NCBI GenBank assembly: GCA_015680685.1
Contig: MNCI01026460.1
Span: forward strand, 374,863 to 434,065
Direction of reading: 5' to 3'
Length of the DNA: 59,203 nt
From: Gnetum montanum
Taxonomy: Eukaryota; Streptophyta; Gnetopsida; Gnetales; Gnetaceae
The notes under the pieces are model-generated. The model made no database searches. It saw only the letters and a list, made by a program, of their open reading frames with translations, and was not told where the DNA came from. Positions 1 to 10,067 of this stretch are shown one piece after another. Position 1 is the first letter of the stretch; every line of letters starts with the position of its first letter. The position numbers and the translations under genes are program-made.

Positions 1-366
1 TGAACCCCTACTTGCTACTCGAAGTATGTTAGACATAACTGAGGTTGTTAGAATTCCAGCAAGGCACCAGAAAGATAGTAGGATCAAAAGATTAGATATG
101 AACAATATCCCACGATTTGAAGAGGGATACAATGTTGATCCTCAGAATCATTAACAAGCATTCCATGACATGTGTGCTTTACAAAACATAGAGAATGAAT
201 GGCAAAAACTTAAGTTGTTCCTATGGACACTAGTTAAAGAAGCAGAAAGCTGGTATCGGTCCTTAAAACCAAAATCCATTCGTAGGTGGAGTACTATGTT
301 AGAACTATTTAATGACAAGTACCAAACGTACTCCTAAGTGTCTAACTTGCGAAAGAAAATCCAAGG
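1..366 (+). pseudogene. gag core fragment of Athila/Tat-like Ty3 element (element A)
   Basis: The reading frame from base 2 gives a plant retrotransposon gag core: a segment with IPRFEEGYNVDPQNH, then an in-frame stop, then KLKLFLWTLVKEAESWYRSL and a Trp-containing helix ending near NDKYQTYS. This is the capsid part of gag that packages element RNA. It matches element B at about 54640-54975 almost base for base over its whole length, so the two belong to one family. It carries stops near 152 and 337, so it is dead. It ends abruptly at an ambiguous base, after which the sequence continues as the opposite strand of a different part of the same family. Confidence 0.75.
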
Positions 367-367
367 N
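367..367. other. single ambiguous base at an inverted junction
   Basis: The only N in the window. Left of it the sequence is gag in plus orientation (equivalent to about 54975 in element B). Right of it the sequence is the reverse complement of the leader/gag N-terminal region (equivalent to about 54345 in B, running backwards). An assembly join or collapsed gap is the simplest explanation; a genuine inversion is possible. Confidence 0.8.
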
Positions 368-1095
368 CGATTGTGATCAGAATGTCTACCTTTATCATGA
401 GTTCGTGTCCCTTTTTCAGGCCCTTCATGCTTGTGGGTATCAGAACCGAAGTTATGAATAGTGGAATGAAGGTCCTGATACACAACCCCTTGGCCAAAGT
501 CAAGGGAAGGAACATCATTATGTGGGCGATTGCTTAAGGTAGGTTCACCACCCTCATTTTCGCTTAAGACATATAAGGCATCTTCAGACCACTTACCCTT
601 CAAAGACTTATGATGTCTCTCTTGTTGAAAATCCCTTTGACGTTGTCCCTCCGTGGGATGGTATTCTCTTGAGTCATGGTCTTGCACACCATATTCTGTA
701 TATAAGTGCGGCATGTTAATTTGTGTGAGAGCACAAAGAAGCATACTTGGGATTGAACGATCGGGAGGTAACACTATGTTACCTTCTAAGTCTCGCCAAC
801 GCAATTGTTCATCTTGATGGAGGATAAAGGTGAAGTTTGGTATATACTCATCAGGATGAATATATACCACTCAGACTTTTTGAAGGACTGGCGGATCAAC
901 GTCATGAGTATTACGCTGTCGACTGTTTCCTATTTCAGACCTAGGCAGTGAGATGCTTTAGTGCGAAGAAGGAGACATATTTGTCTATTCAATGTGCAAT
1001 GTACTCTTGTTTATTATTCCCTCAATCAATCCTAAGGGTTTGTTCTAACAATGTGAATGATTTCCTAAGTTCTAATTAGCGCACAAACAAATAGG

Positions 1096-1113
1096 TCCCC
1101 GACAACGATGCCA
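1096..1113 (-). other. primer-binding site, tRNA-Asp type (element A)
   Basis: The minus strand reads TGGCATCGTTGTCGGGGAC one base after the LTR end. The complement of the 3' end of plant tRNA-Asp, as I recall it, is TGGCGCCGTTGCCGGGG, so there are only a few mismatches. Athila-type elements are known to use tRNA-Asp. Confidence 0.65.
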
Positions 1114-1860
1114 ATGATGAGCGGCAAGGTACCCCTACGCTCAACCATATGAATACAAGTGTTTCACGCATGATCCGGTTGAATTCCAAGGACTAAGTGC
1201 CTATGCGCCTTTGTGGAACGATGACCGGTTGGTTGATCATTGTCTTCCCAAACTTACTTGTATGTCACGATTGTATGATTGAGTAAGTTTGAGGCATACA
1301 ATTTTTATAAATTTTATGTTTTTATGTCTTGCTGCTAATAAGGGAGGAGAGAGAGAGATAACTAAGTGACTAATTTAACTTAACTACTGATTAACTAGGC
1401 TTTAAACTAATCCTAACACCAGTATCTGTTCTCACTTGCCATACACATCCTGAACTAGTGCAACACTACTGGGATTACCAAACGCTAATCGTTACTGGGT
1501 ACCAAGTGTTACACGCATGCTCGAAGTGATCATACTGTGTGTGCTAATAACAGAAATGTAAAGTGCATAAAATAAAATAAAATAAAATAAATGTAGAAGA
1601 AAATAAAATAAAATAAATGAGTAAGAAAACAAATCTCAAGTGCTGCAAGGATGAATTCAAGAGCTCATATTTATTGCCATACATAAGATATGCTCAGGTA
1701 CACAATGCTCGAATAAAGATCCATCCACACTTAGACCTTCTACTGTGGGCACTTGGCTAGAGTTTCGTTACTTGACTCCTAAAAGACTTCCTCTTCTGAA
1801 TTCTTCTTCTTTTCTACTTTTCTCTTCTACTTGACTACCCTATTGTGCGCCTGGGCACTG

Positions 1861-1868
1861 TATTTATA
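1861..1868 (-). promoter_or_regulatory. LTR TATA box (element A)
   Basis: Minus strand TATAAATA inside the LTR, followed by CAGTGCCCAGGCGCAC, a stretch shared exactly with the LTR of element B at 52828-52853. It is the probable core promoter for the element transcript. Confidence 0.6.
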
Positions 1869-1883
1869 GGCTTGGGAGCAACT

Positions 1884-2160
1884 ACTCTAATAATTACAAA
1901 AACTGTCACTCTAATTTTCGAGAAACTTTCCCTCTAATTTTAGAGAGAAACTAACACTCTAATTTTAGAGAAACTGTCACTTTAATAACCATTCTAATTT
2001 TCGAGAAACTTTCCCTCTAATTTTAGAGAGAAACTAACACTCTAATTTTAGAGAAACTGTCACTCTAATAACCATTCTAATAATGAGAGTAACAGCTCTA
2101 ATAATTAAAGTAACCACCCTAATAATAACCACTCTAATTATTGGAGTAACTGCTCTCGTC
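1884..2160. repeat. U3 minisatellite of CTCTAATTATTAGAG-like units
   Basis: Short imperfect repeats of CTCTAATTTT(A)GAG and GTAACTCTAATAAT run through the U3 part of the LTR. Many units are near-palindromes able to form hairpins. The LTR of element B carries the same kind of array at 52588-52820, but with a different unit order and number. Confidence 0.75.
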
Positions 2161-2161
2161 A

Positions 2162-2672
2162 CTCTTGCATATACAAACACTCCAACAACAAATCCTACAT
2201 AATCAGCTGCCGCCGCTCCAACTCTGTTCTGGTTTTATGTAAGAGCATGTGCCTAATCAGCCATGTCTCTCTGCTTTCCTTCAAGGGCCTCGCTTCGTCC
2301 CAGGTAAGGTTTCTGTGGGATTTCTTAAACATGAACAGAGATTTCACTCCCGCCGCATTTTTTCCCCTTTCGGCGCTTCCATCCTTCCGCATGCATGCCC
2401 ACTGGCGGGAACCCTCCGAGGAGAAACAATGGTTCCACTTCCTGGACTACCTCTTCCGCTTCGACAGAGTCAGCGTCTGCGACGTCAATGGAGTCGAGCT
2501 TCTGATCATTCCACCTCCCAACGACAATGCCATGGAGCTCGCCATCTGCTACTGCCCTGCCCATGGCAATGGTGCCATACTTTGGAATCGCAGCCCAAAC
2601 CGTAATAATCCTCCACCATGTCTTCTCGCCAAGCCACGTCATAGTCGCCCACATCACCCACAACATTGCCGG
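2162..2672. other. GC-rich flank, downstream side of the IQD pseudogene
   Basis: The base composition is clearly richer in GC than the surrounding transposon DNA and several frames stay open on both strands, but no frame gives a domain I recognise. Lying beyond the C-terminal motif of the IQD remnant, it probably holds the end and 3' flank of that gene. The plus-strand frame from 2247 to 2792 is open for 181 codons but overlaps the minus-strand IQD coding motifs and looks like a shadow. Confidence 0.4.
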
Positions 2673-3172
2673 TTACTTCCATCGCTTCCCCGTGGACGTA
2701 CTCCATGGCTCCTTTTCCGACGTCCACCGACGCAGTCTCACTTTGGCCTTAGAGGACTCCGTCACAGCCATGTAGTTCGACAGAGACGGTGAATCCGTGG
2801 GTAGACTGATCCGCGGGGACATGAATGTAAGCCGCCGTCGCGGACGTGCCAAAAACGGAGCCTCAGCGCCGCAGCAGCAACAATAGCAGCAGCCACCTTT
2901 GGGGGAAACGGCGTTATAGGCGACCGGTACTGGCAACCGCCGAAGGGAGCGAGACCGACCAATTTCACGGCCGCCTGTGCCGACTCCACTACAATTTCAG
3001 TGGCGTGCTTCTCCGCCATTTCAATTTTATGCATGTCGTTTCCATATGGCTGCTTCTCCTGCTCACCAATGCCAATGCCCACATCCTTGGACCTGGACGA
3101 TTTGACGGCCCTCTTCGATACATTGACGACCCTCTTCAGTACATTGAACCAGGAGTAGCCCTTATTAGCCAT
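2673..3172 (-). pseudogene. IQD-type calmodulin-binding protein, internally deleted remnant
   Basis: IQD proteins are plant microtubule- or membrane-associated calmodulin-binding scaffolds. The start at 3172 gives MANKGYSWFNVLKRVV, like the conserved IQD N-terminus (Lys-Gly-x-Trp-Phe then Lys/Arg-rich). Further on, AEKHATEIVVESAQAAVKLV resembles the alanine-rich helix that precedes the IQ67 calmodulin-binding domain. In the next frame, 2777-2736 reads NYMAVTESSKAKVR, the signature of the C-terminal DUF4005 domain. The two ends are only about 150 bp apart and in different frames, and no IQ motif lies between them; normal family members have some 200 or more residues there. The simplest reading is a pseudogene that lost the IQ67 region and shifted frame. 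A pyrimidine-rich plus strand at 3480-3660 fits an old 5' leader. The family match was made by eye. Confidence 0.6.
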
Positions 3173-4049
3173 CGTGCACTCTGAACGCTCAACTTTTGCC
3201 TTTATCGACCCACCCACGGCCCTGCCTCAAACACAACAAAGCTGAAATTTGCCACAAACATCTTTGCAATTGCGTACATTTTATACACTTCCAAAGCAAT
3301 CAAGGAGAAAAATCAGCTGATAAAATAGAGAAGAATGTCAATCTAAATCTTTTTGCAAGAGTTGCAGCAGTGGGTTCAATTGGAATCCCTGCGGAATCAG
3401 CGTTCTGTGTTGCGTTAACGCGACAGCCCCGGTAAACAGTGGGCTGATTCTCTGCAATTGCCTCCCAAGGCAGAGAATTGGTATCCGTCCCCACCATTCT
3501 TTCTTTCTTTTCTGTGTCCAATGTAATCGCTGCTGCCTGCTGCACACCTCTCTTACCTGTGTCTCTGCAATTTTCCTGATTTCTCCGCAGAGAGGCGCAT
3601 GCTCTTCGGTAAAATGCTCACCTATTAGCTTTTGTTTTGTTTTGTTGTTTCCCTCCCTCTCTCTTCTGCCCAAAAATAAGGCCAAATTCATAGGCTTCTT
3701 CATGGATACGGCGAACGTGCGTAAACGTTCTCAACCTAAGCAACGTTCATTTTGTCTTTCCTCGAAGGCTATAGCTACTGCTTAGACATAACATTCATTT
3801 TTTCAAGCCAAGTTGCACTTAATGCATCTAAACGCTCAAGAAAAGGCCAGCCACATTAATAATAAAATAATAATAATAATATTAAAATTTAGAATGATTT
3901 TTCTATATTTTTCAAGTTTTCATTTTTACAACTAATCTTTAAAAACCTTTCTTTTTGAGTAATAAAATGGTCAGGCCTTGTTCTTATTCTTGTTCTTATT
4001 CAAAAATGCTCTCATGGGTTTTCACTTCTTACTATATTGGGGAGGCATG
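3173..4049. other. IQD upstream region and intergenic DNA
   Basis: 3173-3720 is moderately GC-rich and probably the old leader and promoter of the IQD remnant. Frames here stay open by composition but show no domain. From about 3780 the sequence turns AT-rich, with an AAT-type microsatellite at 3858-3885. I see no gene. Confidence 0.4.
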
Positions 4050-4195
4050 TGTTGGAACCCAAAATAATTGAAACATAGGTACACCCTAAGATATATAGTC
4101 TAAATAGAACTTTATAGCTTAGCATTTCCCACTAGAATTAAACTTGTAACTTAGACCTTCCAAATTAAGAGTCTTACCACTAGGCTAACACCTCA
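4050..4195 (-). mobile_element. tRNA-derived SINE-like unit 1
   Basis: The minus strand begins GAGGTGTTAGCCTAGTGG, a good RNA polymerase III A box (TRGCNNAGYNGG), and about 35 bp later has AAGTTTAATTCTAGTGG, a decayed B box. The body continues into a tail with ATATATCTTAGGGTGTACC and TTTCAATTATTTTGGGTTCC, shared with units 3 and 5 nearby. Such non-autonomous elements spread using LINE proteins. Confidence 0.6.
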
Positions 4196-4254
4196 TTCAC
4201 TTCTTATTAAATTGCCCAAATGGCCATTATTGTAAAATGTCATTATGGTTTTTT

Positions 4255-4380
4255 TTTTCTTTTGAGAAGAGACTCATTATGTGTCATTTATGCTTGGAAC
4301 CCACCTCTATGCTAACTAAGCCAATACTTTCAAGATGCAAAGTGCATGAGCCAACCAATTGAGCTACAACTTGTACCTTT
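4255..4380 (-). mobile_element. tRNA-derived SINE-like unit 2, different head
   Basis: The minus strand has TGTAGCTCAATTGGTTGG (A box like) and GAGGTGGGTTCCAAGC (B box like) about 50 bp apart, the layout of a tRNA-related pol III promoter. The head differs from that of the neighbouring units, so it may be another SINE family or a decayed tRNA relic. Confidence 0.45.
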
Positions 4381-4529
4381 CATTGTTTCTTCTTACTATA
4401 ACAAGGCATTGTTCACTTAAATTAAACTATAGCTTGAAGCTTCCATATTAATACTATTATCGTTAACACATTTTCTTTATTTCTTTGGGCATAAATGAGG
4501 AGTGGTTTGGGAGGGAGGGGAGATGTGTT

Positions 4530-4685
4530 AGAACTTGAAACAATGACTATAAGCATACCCTAAGACATATAGCCAATAGATACTTTAGAAGAATTATAGA
4601 GGAATATAATGATGCCTCAAGCATGACTCTAACTAGCAACTCATTGCCTAACAAGACTATGAGCTAACCACTCAAGCAACTTATC
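4530..4685 (-). mobile_element. tRNA-derived SINE-like unit 3, decayed
   Basis: The minus strand begins near AAGTTGCTTGAGTGGTTAGC (A box like). Its B box region (GTTAGAGTCATGC) is poor. The tail contains the TATGTCTTAGGGTATGC stretch that also ends units 1 and 5, which ties it to the same family. Confidence 0.4.
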
Positions 4686-4711
4686 ATTGACTTTTGGGCA
4701 CAAATGAGGGG

Positions 4712-4850
4712 GTGGTTATTGATGAGATCTTAGCCTAGTGATAGGATTCTTGATTTGGAAACTTGAAGTTATGGGTTCAATTATGGTAAGTAGTATTAAG
4801 TTCTAATTTGACTATATGTTTTGGGGGTAAATATTGTTTAAAAAATATTT
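4712..4850 (+). mobile_element. tRNA-derived SINE-like unit 4, plus strand
   Basis: The plus strand reads GAGATCTTAGCCTAGTGATA (A box) and, about 35 bp on, TTATGGGTTCAATTATGG (good B box), then a T/A-rich body with TGACTATATGTTTTGGGGG. The order and spacing match unit 5, in the opposite orientation. Confidence 0.6.
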
Positions 4851-4910
4851 CAAGTTTTAACACCTTATTAAAAACTTTTCCTTGATATTACCTTAAGCAA
4901 TTGACAATAG

Positions 4911-5045
4911 AATGGAACATAGGTACATCCCAAGATATATAGTCTAATTAGAACTTTATATAACTTAGCATTGCACACCGAAATCAAACCCATGACCTAG
5001 AGCTTCCAAATCAAAAGTGTCTTACCACTAGTGTAATAGTGTTGT
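4911..5045 (-). mobile_element. tRNA-derived SINE-like unit 5
   Basis: The minus strand reads TTACACTAGTGGTAAGACAC (A box), then GGTCATGGGTTTGATTTCGG (B box), then a body and tail ending in ATATATCTTGGGATGTACC. It is the best-kept relative of unit 1 in this cluster. Confidence 0.6.
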
Positions 5046-6009
5046 CCTTAGAAAACACCATTCGGCACCACCTAAGAGTCCCAACAACAACAATATGAGA
5101 GAGCAGACTCAAGGTAGACTATGTCGTAATGCCTAGCACTCTGTGTTATAACATAACACATAACTCATTAGCCAAAGGTTAGACGAGTTAGTAAGGTCAA
5201 AAGCATTAATTACATAACCAAACTAACTAGACACACATAGGCACACACATAACAGGAACACAACACATGGACCCCCTAGAAGGACTATGATACATTCCTA
5301 TACTAATACAACTCGTCCCAAGCCCAACTTTGAAGGGAAAGTGGTTGCTCAAGCATTAAAGCCAAAGCTCCTTCACAAGCCTACATATCCTTGTTATGAG
5401 GTTCAGAAGGAATTAGGGCCCATGGAGTTCTAAACGATGGTTAAAGTAGCATGGAATCCTAAAGGATCTTCACGCTTCTACAGTCCTTGTTCTAGAGGAA
5501 AATAGTCTTTGATCCACCAATAAGACTCGTTTTCTTATACTATCCTCCACTTGAAAGGAGTGATGTCCTTAGAGCATACATTGTTCCAAATGTGGAGAGT
5601 TGCAATGGATATTAAGAATCTTTGAACATGTAGAAGTTCATCCAATAGTTGTAGGCTAGAAGGTCCAATAGCTAGGGTTCTCCAACCATAAATCACAAGT
5701 GTTAAACTCATCTCATCATCCAAAAGAGGCTTAGAGATGTTCATGCAACCTGAGTTTAGGAAGAAGAGGTTTTCCCTTTTTCATGCAAACTATACCAACC
5801 TTTCTACTCGAAGTGAAATCTACTTACTTGACATACAAGCTAGTCCTCTACTTCTTATTGTGAAATGAGAGAGTAGAGTTGATCCTATTGCAATCAAGAG
5901 GAGGCTATTCGTACCTTGGGGAAACCACTCCTCATGCCTAGTGATAGCCTTTTACTAGGATGTGTAGGGATCTTGGGGTCTAGCCTCACTATGGCATCAT
6001 CCAACTCCA

Positions 6010-6140
6010 TAGCTATAAGGGAAGACATATCGATTCTCCACCTCTCAGAGGAAGAGATAAGATCAGCTATAACTTTACCTTTGATTGAGTGTTGAGACAA
6101 AAACCAGAGCTCAAACTTGATAAGAAAAGTCTTCTAGTAA
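6010..6140 (-). pseudogene. Ty3 RNase H C-terminal fragment
   Basis: The minus strand reads LIKFELWFLSQHSIKGKVIA followed by DLI. This follows the pattern at the end of the Ty3 RNase H in Tat-like elements (EFDIxYVxQKxIKGxxIAD), the tether to what follows. Only about 40 residues can be aligned by eye, so the assignment is tentative. Confidence 0.4.
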
Positions 6141-8589
6141 GCTAATAAATGATTGTTGGAAGGGTTGTTACCAATGTCTTTAAGGATATTATCTTTATAG
6201 ATAAGAGCTAAGGTATTGTCCATCTTAAATCCACCTTTAGTACGTTGATGTGTTCAAGACTTGAAGATGGTGCTATAGTGGTGGCCTTGCACTAGCACCT
6301 TGCTACCATGGAGGCATGCTCCACTCAAATATTTGACAAAAATAAAAAATAAATACATGCGGTTCTAAAATCAAACATAAAAATATGCAGTCATGTTATT
6401 GGCTTCATACACTATGAAATGAAGTCCATGGAGAATATGTAAAGTGGCCAAAGGAATCAAGGATCATCTTAAGGGCAAAGAATAAGTAAAAAAAGCTAGT
6501 TAACTTTTATGTATTTTTGCTATTTTTGGAAGTTAGAAAAAAGATAAAATTAGTTAACAGTGATATATGCTTATTTGTATGTTAAATAAGTATTGAAGAC
6601 ACCAAGTTCAGTGATGTCACAGGAGCAACAGAAGAATTTGGAGTGACGTCCACTAGTGAAGTACAAAGTGCTCAAAAGTGGATATTTGAGTAAGGAGTGA
6701 AATATTTCAATAAGTTTAATAGGATACAAATTTTTTGTGCTTTAGGCTTAAAGCATTCCTACCCTAGTGTAGCAGAATGTGTTGGACTAATAAAGAGCTA
6801 TTTAGTGAAGAAGATAATTTTTATAGTTCATGTAGATCAAAAATAAGTTGTCATCACTTGGGACCTAGCTACATTGAGGTATTGATTGGGATTCTAAGAG
6901 AGGAAAATAAAGATTAATAGTTCCAAGCTAGATTCAACAAAATAGGTAGTTGTAAAGAAGTGGGAGAAATCAAAAAGAGGAATGTCATCAATGTTCATAA
7001 GAAGACATGAATAAGTTGTTTTCTTTATTCATTAAAAGACTCTTTTACAATAAGATAGGTCAAAAATTAGAGTTGAATCCTCAGCAGTTGTACAAGTTGT
7101 ATGGAGCAATGATCCAAGGAAGGAAAGCTAAGAGGTAGTAGAAAAAATGAAGAAACTTTCCTAAGAGAACAATAAGGAAAAGAAGAAGATGTAAGTAGCT
7201 TAATTTTAGCTTTTATTATGGTTTAATAAAGGTTGTAACAATGTTGTTTATCTAGAGAGGAGAGAAGCAAGCAAACATTACTTAAGAAGTAGATTTTAAA
7301 CCCCCAATTATGTTAACATTTAAAAAGTTTGATGTTGACTTATAATATTGAAGATGGTGGCCCTTTGATGTTGGTGTTAAAGACTTAAGAGGAGGTTGAA
7401 TCCTCAATGTGAGACAACATTAAGAAACACTGAAAGAAAATTAGTGGAGATACAAAAGTAGAAAAGGAGGAGATTTTGAAGAGCACCTCTAGAACTATGG
7501 AGAAAGAATGGAGATCAAGAAAGACAACATTTTTCTATGGAAGAAATCTTCTCTAAGGCCCCAAAAGTTAAGGTCTTATAGTAGAAATTGGAGGAAATAA
7601 TAAGTATGTTTTTCACTAAGTGTTATTGATGCTGGGTAATTTCTAATTTTGAAATTTTTTAGAAAATGACCCAATGCTAACACTTTTCTATTTTCTTGCA
7701 AAGGCTACTCAAGATAGAAGAGCACTAGAATGGGAAGCGAAAAGGCTACATTACAACATTTCTTCAATTCTAGAAGGTTAGAAGGAAGGTATGAATATGG
7801 AAGAAGATTTCTTACATGACTTATGTTCATTGGAGGAAAATAAACAGGATAGAGAAAGTATGTATTTTTCTAATATCTTTAATTTAAACTTTGATGAAAT
7901 AGGCCAAGAAGAACAAAATAGTGAGAACATGGGGAGGGATAAACTACTAGAATTTGTAAAAAGAATGTCATGTGTTTGATGTTGAAATAAAACATAACAT
8001 CAAAAGTTATGAAATGCCTCAGATGTAAGAATATTTATGAAAATAAAAAGAACTTTCATATTATTTCAAGTTAACCATTTTCATGAAATTGATAACTAAA
8101 ATTAATGTAAGGTAGTTGAAAACCACTTATTAATTTAATGTTGCTTTTTAATAAGTGATTAGAAAAATGTTAGAGCAGAAGTCAATGTTAATTTTGTACA
8201 TCAACCATCATTGCATGGTGAAAGCAAACAACAAAAAAGAAATAAAAAATAATCCTAACAGATGCTAGTAGATGCCATCACTTAGTGGTAAACAAGGCTA
8301 GAAACAGCTTAAGTATCTAAGGTTATTGTATTTACGATGAATTTTTGAGTAGTTGAATAAAGAGGATAAGTAGAATCTTTCTTTTTAGGCTAGGATAGGT
8401 CAAGTTCTCCAAAGCCCAAATCAATAAACTCAACATTAGAGATAGACTTATTTCTCAAGTTTATTAGATTCATAGTGATATTAGTAGTTTTAGAGAAAAA
8501 AGGGACTGTAGGCTTGCTTATAAGTTCAAGATTAATATCTACCAGTTTGCTATTAAGCTAATAAAATTGGGCTTCCTAATCTAGGCAAG

Positions 8590-8740
8590 AACCACTTAGG
8601 ATCTGTTTGTCTCCTAAGATGATTATCTCATGATTACAAACATGGATGTGTATCTTGTGATGTATGGGAAAAGGTACAACTCAATGCTAAGCTAGCCAAG
8701 GATGTATTAGTAGGTTGTTAACACTCAGAGACTCACGTAA
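8590..8740 (-). pseudogene. retroelement protease-end fragment
   Basis: The minus strand gives a segment with LLIHPWLA, a stop, VVPFPIHHKIHI and EIIILGDKQIL. This follows the plant Ty3 pattern that comes after the protease active site (LLGRPWL, then A-V/I-P/S-S-x-x-H, then a T/I-I-x-G-D end). Two stops interrupt it. The active-site part was not recognisable upstream. Confidence 0.4.
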
Positions 8741-10062
8741 TGTCATAAAGTGGGCTTCATATTGCACACAATAACCTACCATAAAAGGTAATCTAATGAA
8801 ACCTATAACCTCTACTCATGTACTATTAAACAAAATATGATTAGGATAGGTTTTATTGAAAATTACCTAGTCATGGAGGCCAAGATGCTTGATAACAATC
8901 CATGTGATCACATTCAATCTAATGACATGATCAATATGTATGAGTGAAACTAAAGCTTCATGTGATATCTTAATGATGATGTAGAGTAGTAGCTAATAGA
9001 TATCTCCTATCTTTAAATTAGTCTTGATGTTTTTACCATAGAAGTTTAGGTTATTTGATCCATAATGAGGCACTTAAAGAAAGGAAAATATAGCTTCCAT
9101 CTAAGCAAGGTTGTCATTTGGGATCATGATCCTCTTAAGAAAATTATATAGGGTAACACAATGTTCTTTAGAGGTTTCCATGAGGTCATACAAGGCTGAT
9201 GCCTTTGGCATGGACAATGGTGATCATTTTCTCTAAGACCTTATTGTCCGTAAGATGAGATGCTTGTGAAACATGTGCTACCATAACTATTTATATAGGA
9301 TTGGATGAAGGTGGGAGGCTGCATGAGGATGCAATCTCCTATTGTTCTTGGAAGAAACCTTATTTGGTGGTTTAGAAGATTGATTCTATGCATCAATAGC
9401 CTTCTCCTTTTATTTTCTTGATCATGACTCATTGGTCTACTGGCCGTGAATAAGGATTTTTATGTGGAATGATGGAAAAGAATTAGTATTCTAAGGAGTA
9501 GTATAAGATGAAACAGAGTGAGAATTGGATGGATGCATAGGTTAAGTTGGAGTGGAATAATGGGAATTTGTAACATGAATGCGATAAGGAGATGGGGAAG
9601 AATGACTTGATGTTAATGGTGCAAAAATGTAGTTAGGCCAATGAATCATATAAGGCTTTTGAGGTTGGAGTGATGACTACATGGGCTATTTATAGTTAGA
9701 CCAATGGATGACATAAGACTCCTTAGATTGGGACTTATAAATTTTACATTTAGGATTGGAAGATAAAATTGTTTCTCCAGCTTTCAAGGGATTCAAACAT
9801 ACTTTAAGCTGGTTATTATCTAGATGCATAGTAGATGGATTACTCTCCACCATTATCTTTCCCTTACCAATGAGATCTTTGATGTCATCTTTGTGATTCT
9901 TGCAGTTATCTATGTCATTTCCAATAATCTCAGGATAATAGTAATACTAAAACAATGTATCTCAGGATGTCATCTTCATGATTCTTGTAGTTATTTGTGA
10001 TTCTTGCAGTTTGTCTTAACTGTGAAGCCAAGACCATGAGACCCATAAAGGAATGTATTGAA

Positions 10063-10067
10063 CAATG
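10063..10067. repeat. target-site duplication of D, left
   Basis: CAATG directly before the left LTR; the right flank reads CAATT. Four of five bases match, as expected for an old insertion. Confidence 0.6.

Larger units (their letters stand above)
368..2161 (-). mobile_element. 5' part of Athila/Tat-like LTR retrotransposon A (LTR, primer site, gag N-terminus)
   Basis: Read on the minus strand this is an LTR (2161-1115), a primer-binding site (1113-1096), a short leader and the start of gag. The gag N-terminal part (870-368) is open for 178 codons; it begins MVYIHPDEYIPNF and contains EGNIVLPPDRS and VQDHDSREY. The same protein start occurs in element B at 53834, there interrupted by stops, so conservation between copies supports it as real gag coding sequence. 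The rest of the element is not present in this orientation because of the break at 367. The host flank begins at 2162. The other end, and so the target duplication, cannot be seen. Confidence 0.75.
1115..2161 (-). repeat. LTR of element A
   Basis: On the minus strand it begins TGACGAG (2161-2155) and ends CTCATCA (1121-1115), matching the TGATGAG...CTCATCA ends of the LTR of element B (52581-53589). Length is 1047 bp against 1009 bp in B. Both copies share a U3 minisatellite, a TATA box, an AAAAT-type microsatellite and the terminal inverted bases. Confidence 0.8.
5046..10067 (-). mobile_element. strongly decayed Ty3/gypsy (Tat-like) relic
   Basis: About 5 kb without a long reading frame. 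Two short minus-strand segments can be placed: a protease-end segment near 8590-8740 and an RNase H-end segment near 6010-6140, in the order expected for an element read leftwards (protease upstream of RNase H). The intervening DNA is AT-rich and may include other insertions. A 62-codon plus-strand frame at 7791-7979 and minus-strand frames at 5535-5744 and 9241-9432 have no family I recognise. No LTRs were found. Confidence 0.4.

Noticed and set aside
2247-2792. 181-codon plus-strand frame with segments such as DVNGVELLIIPPPND that resemble SPOC or AIPP2-type domains
   Set aside because: It overlaps the minus-strand DUF4005 motif of the IQD remnant, the likeness is short, and the frame stays open because the region is GC-rich.
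4050-5045. Possible tRNA genes (A and B box matches)
   Set aside because: No cloverleaf with acceptor pairing is apparent; repeated bodies and tails point to SINE-like units.
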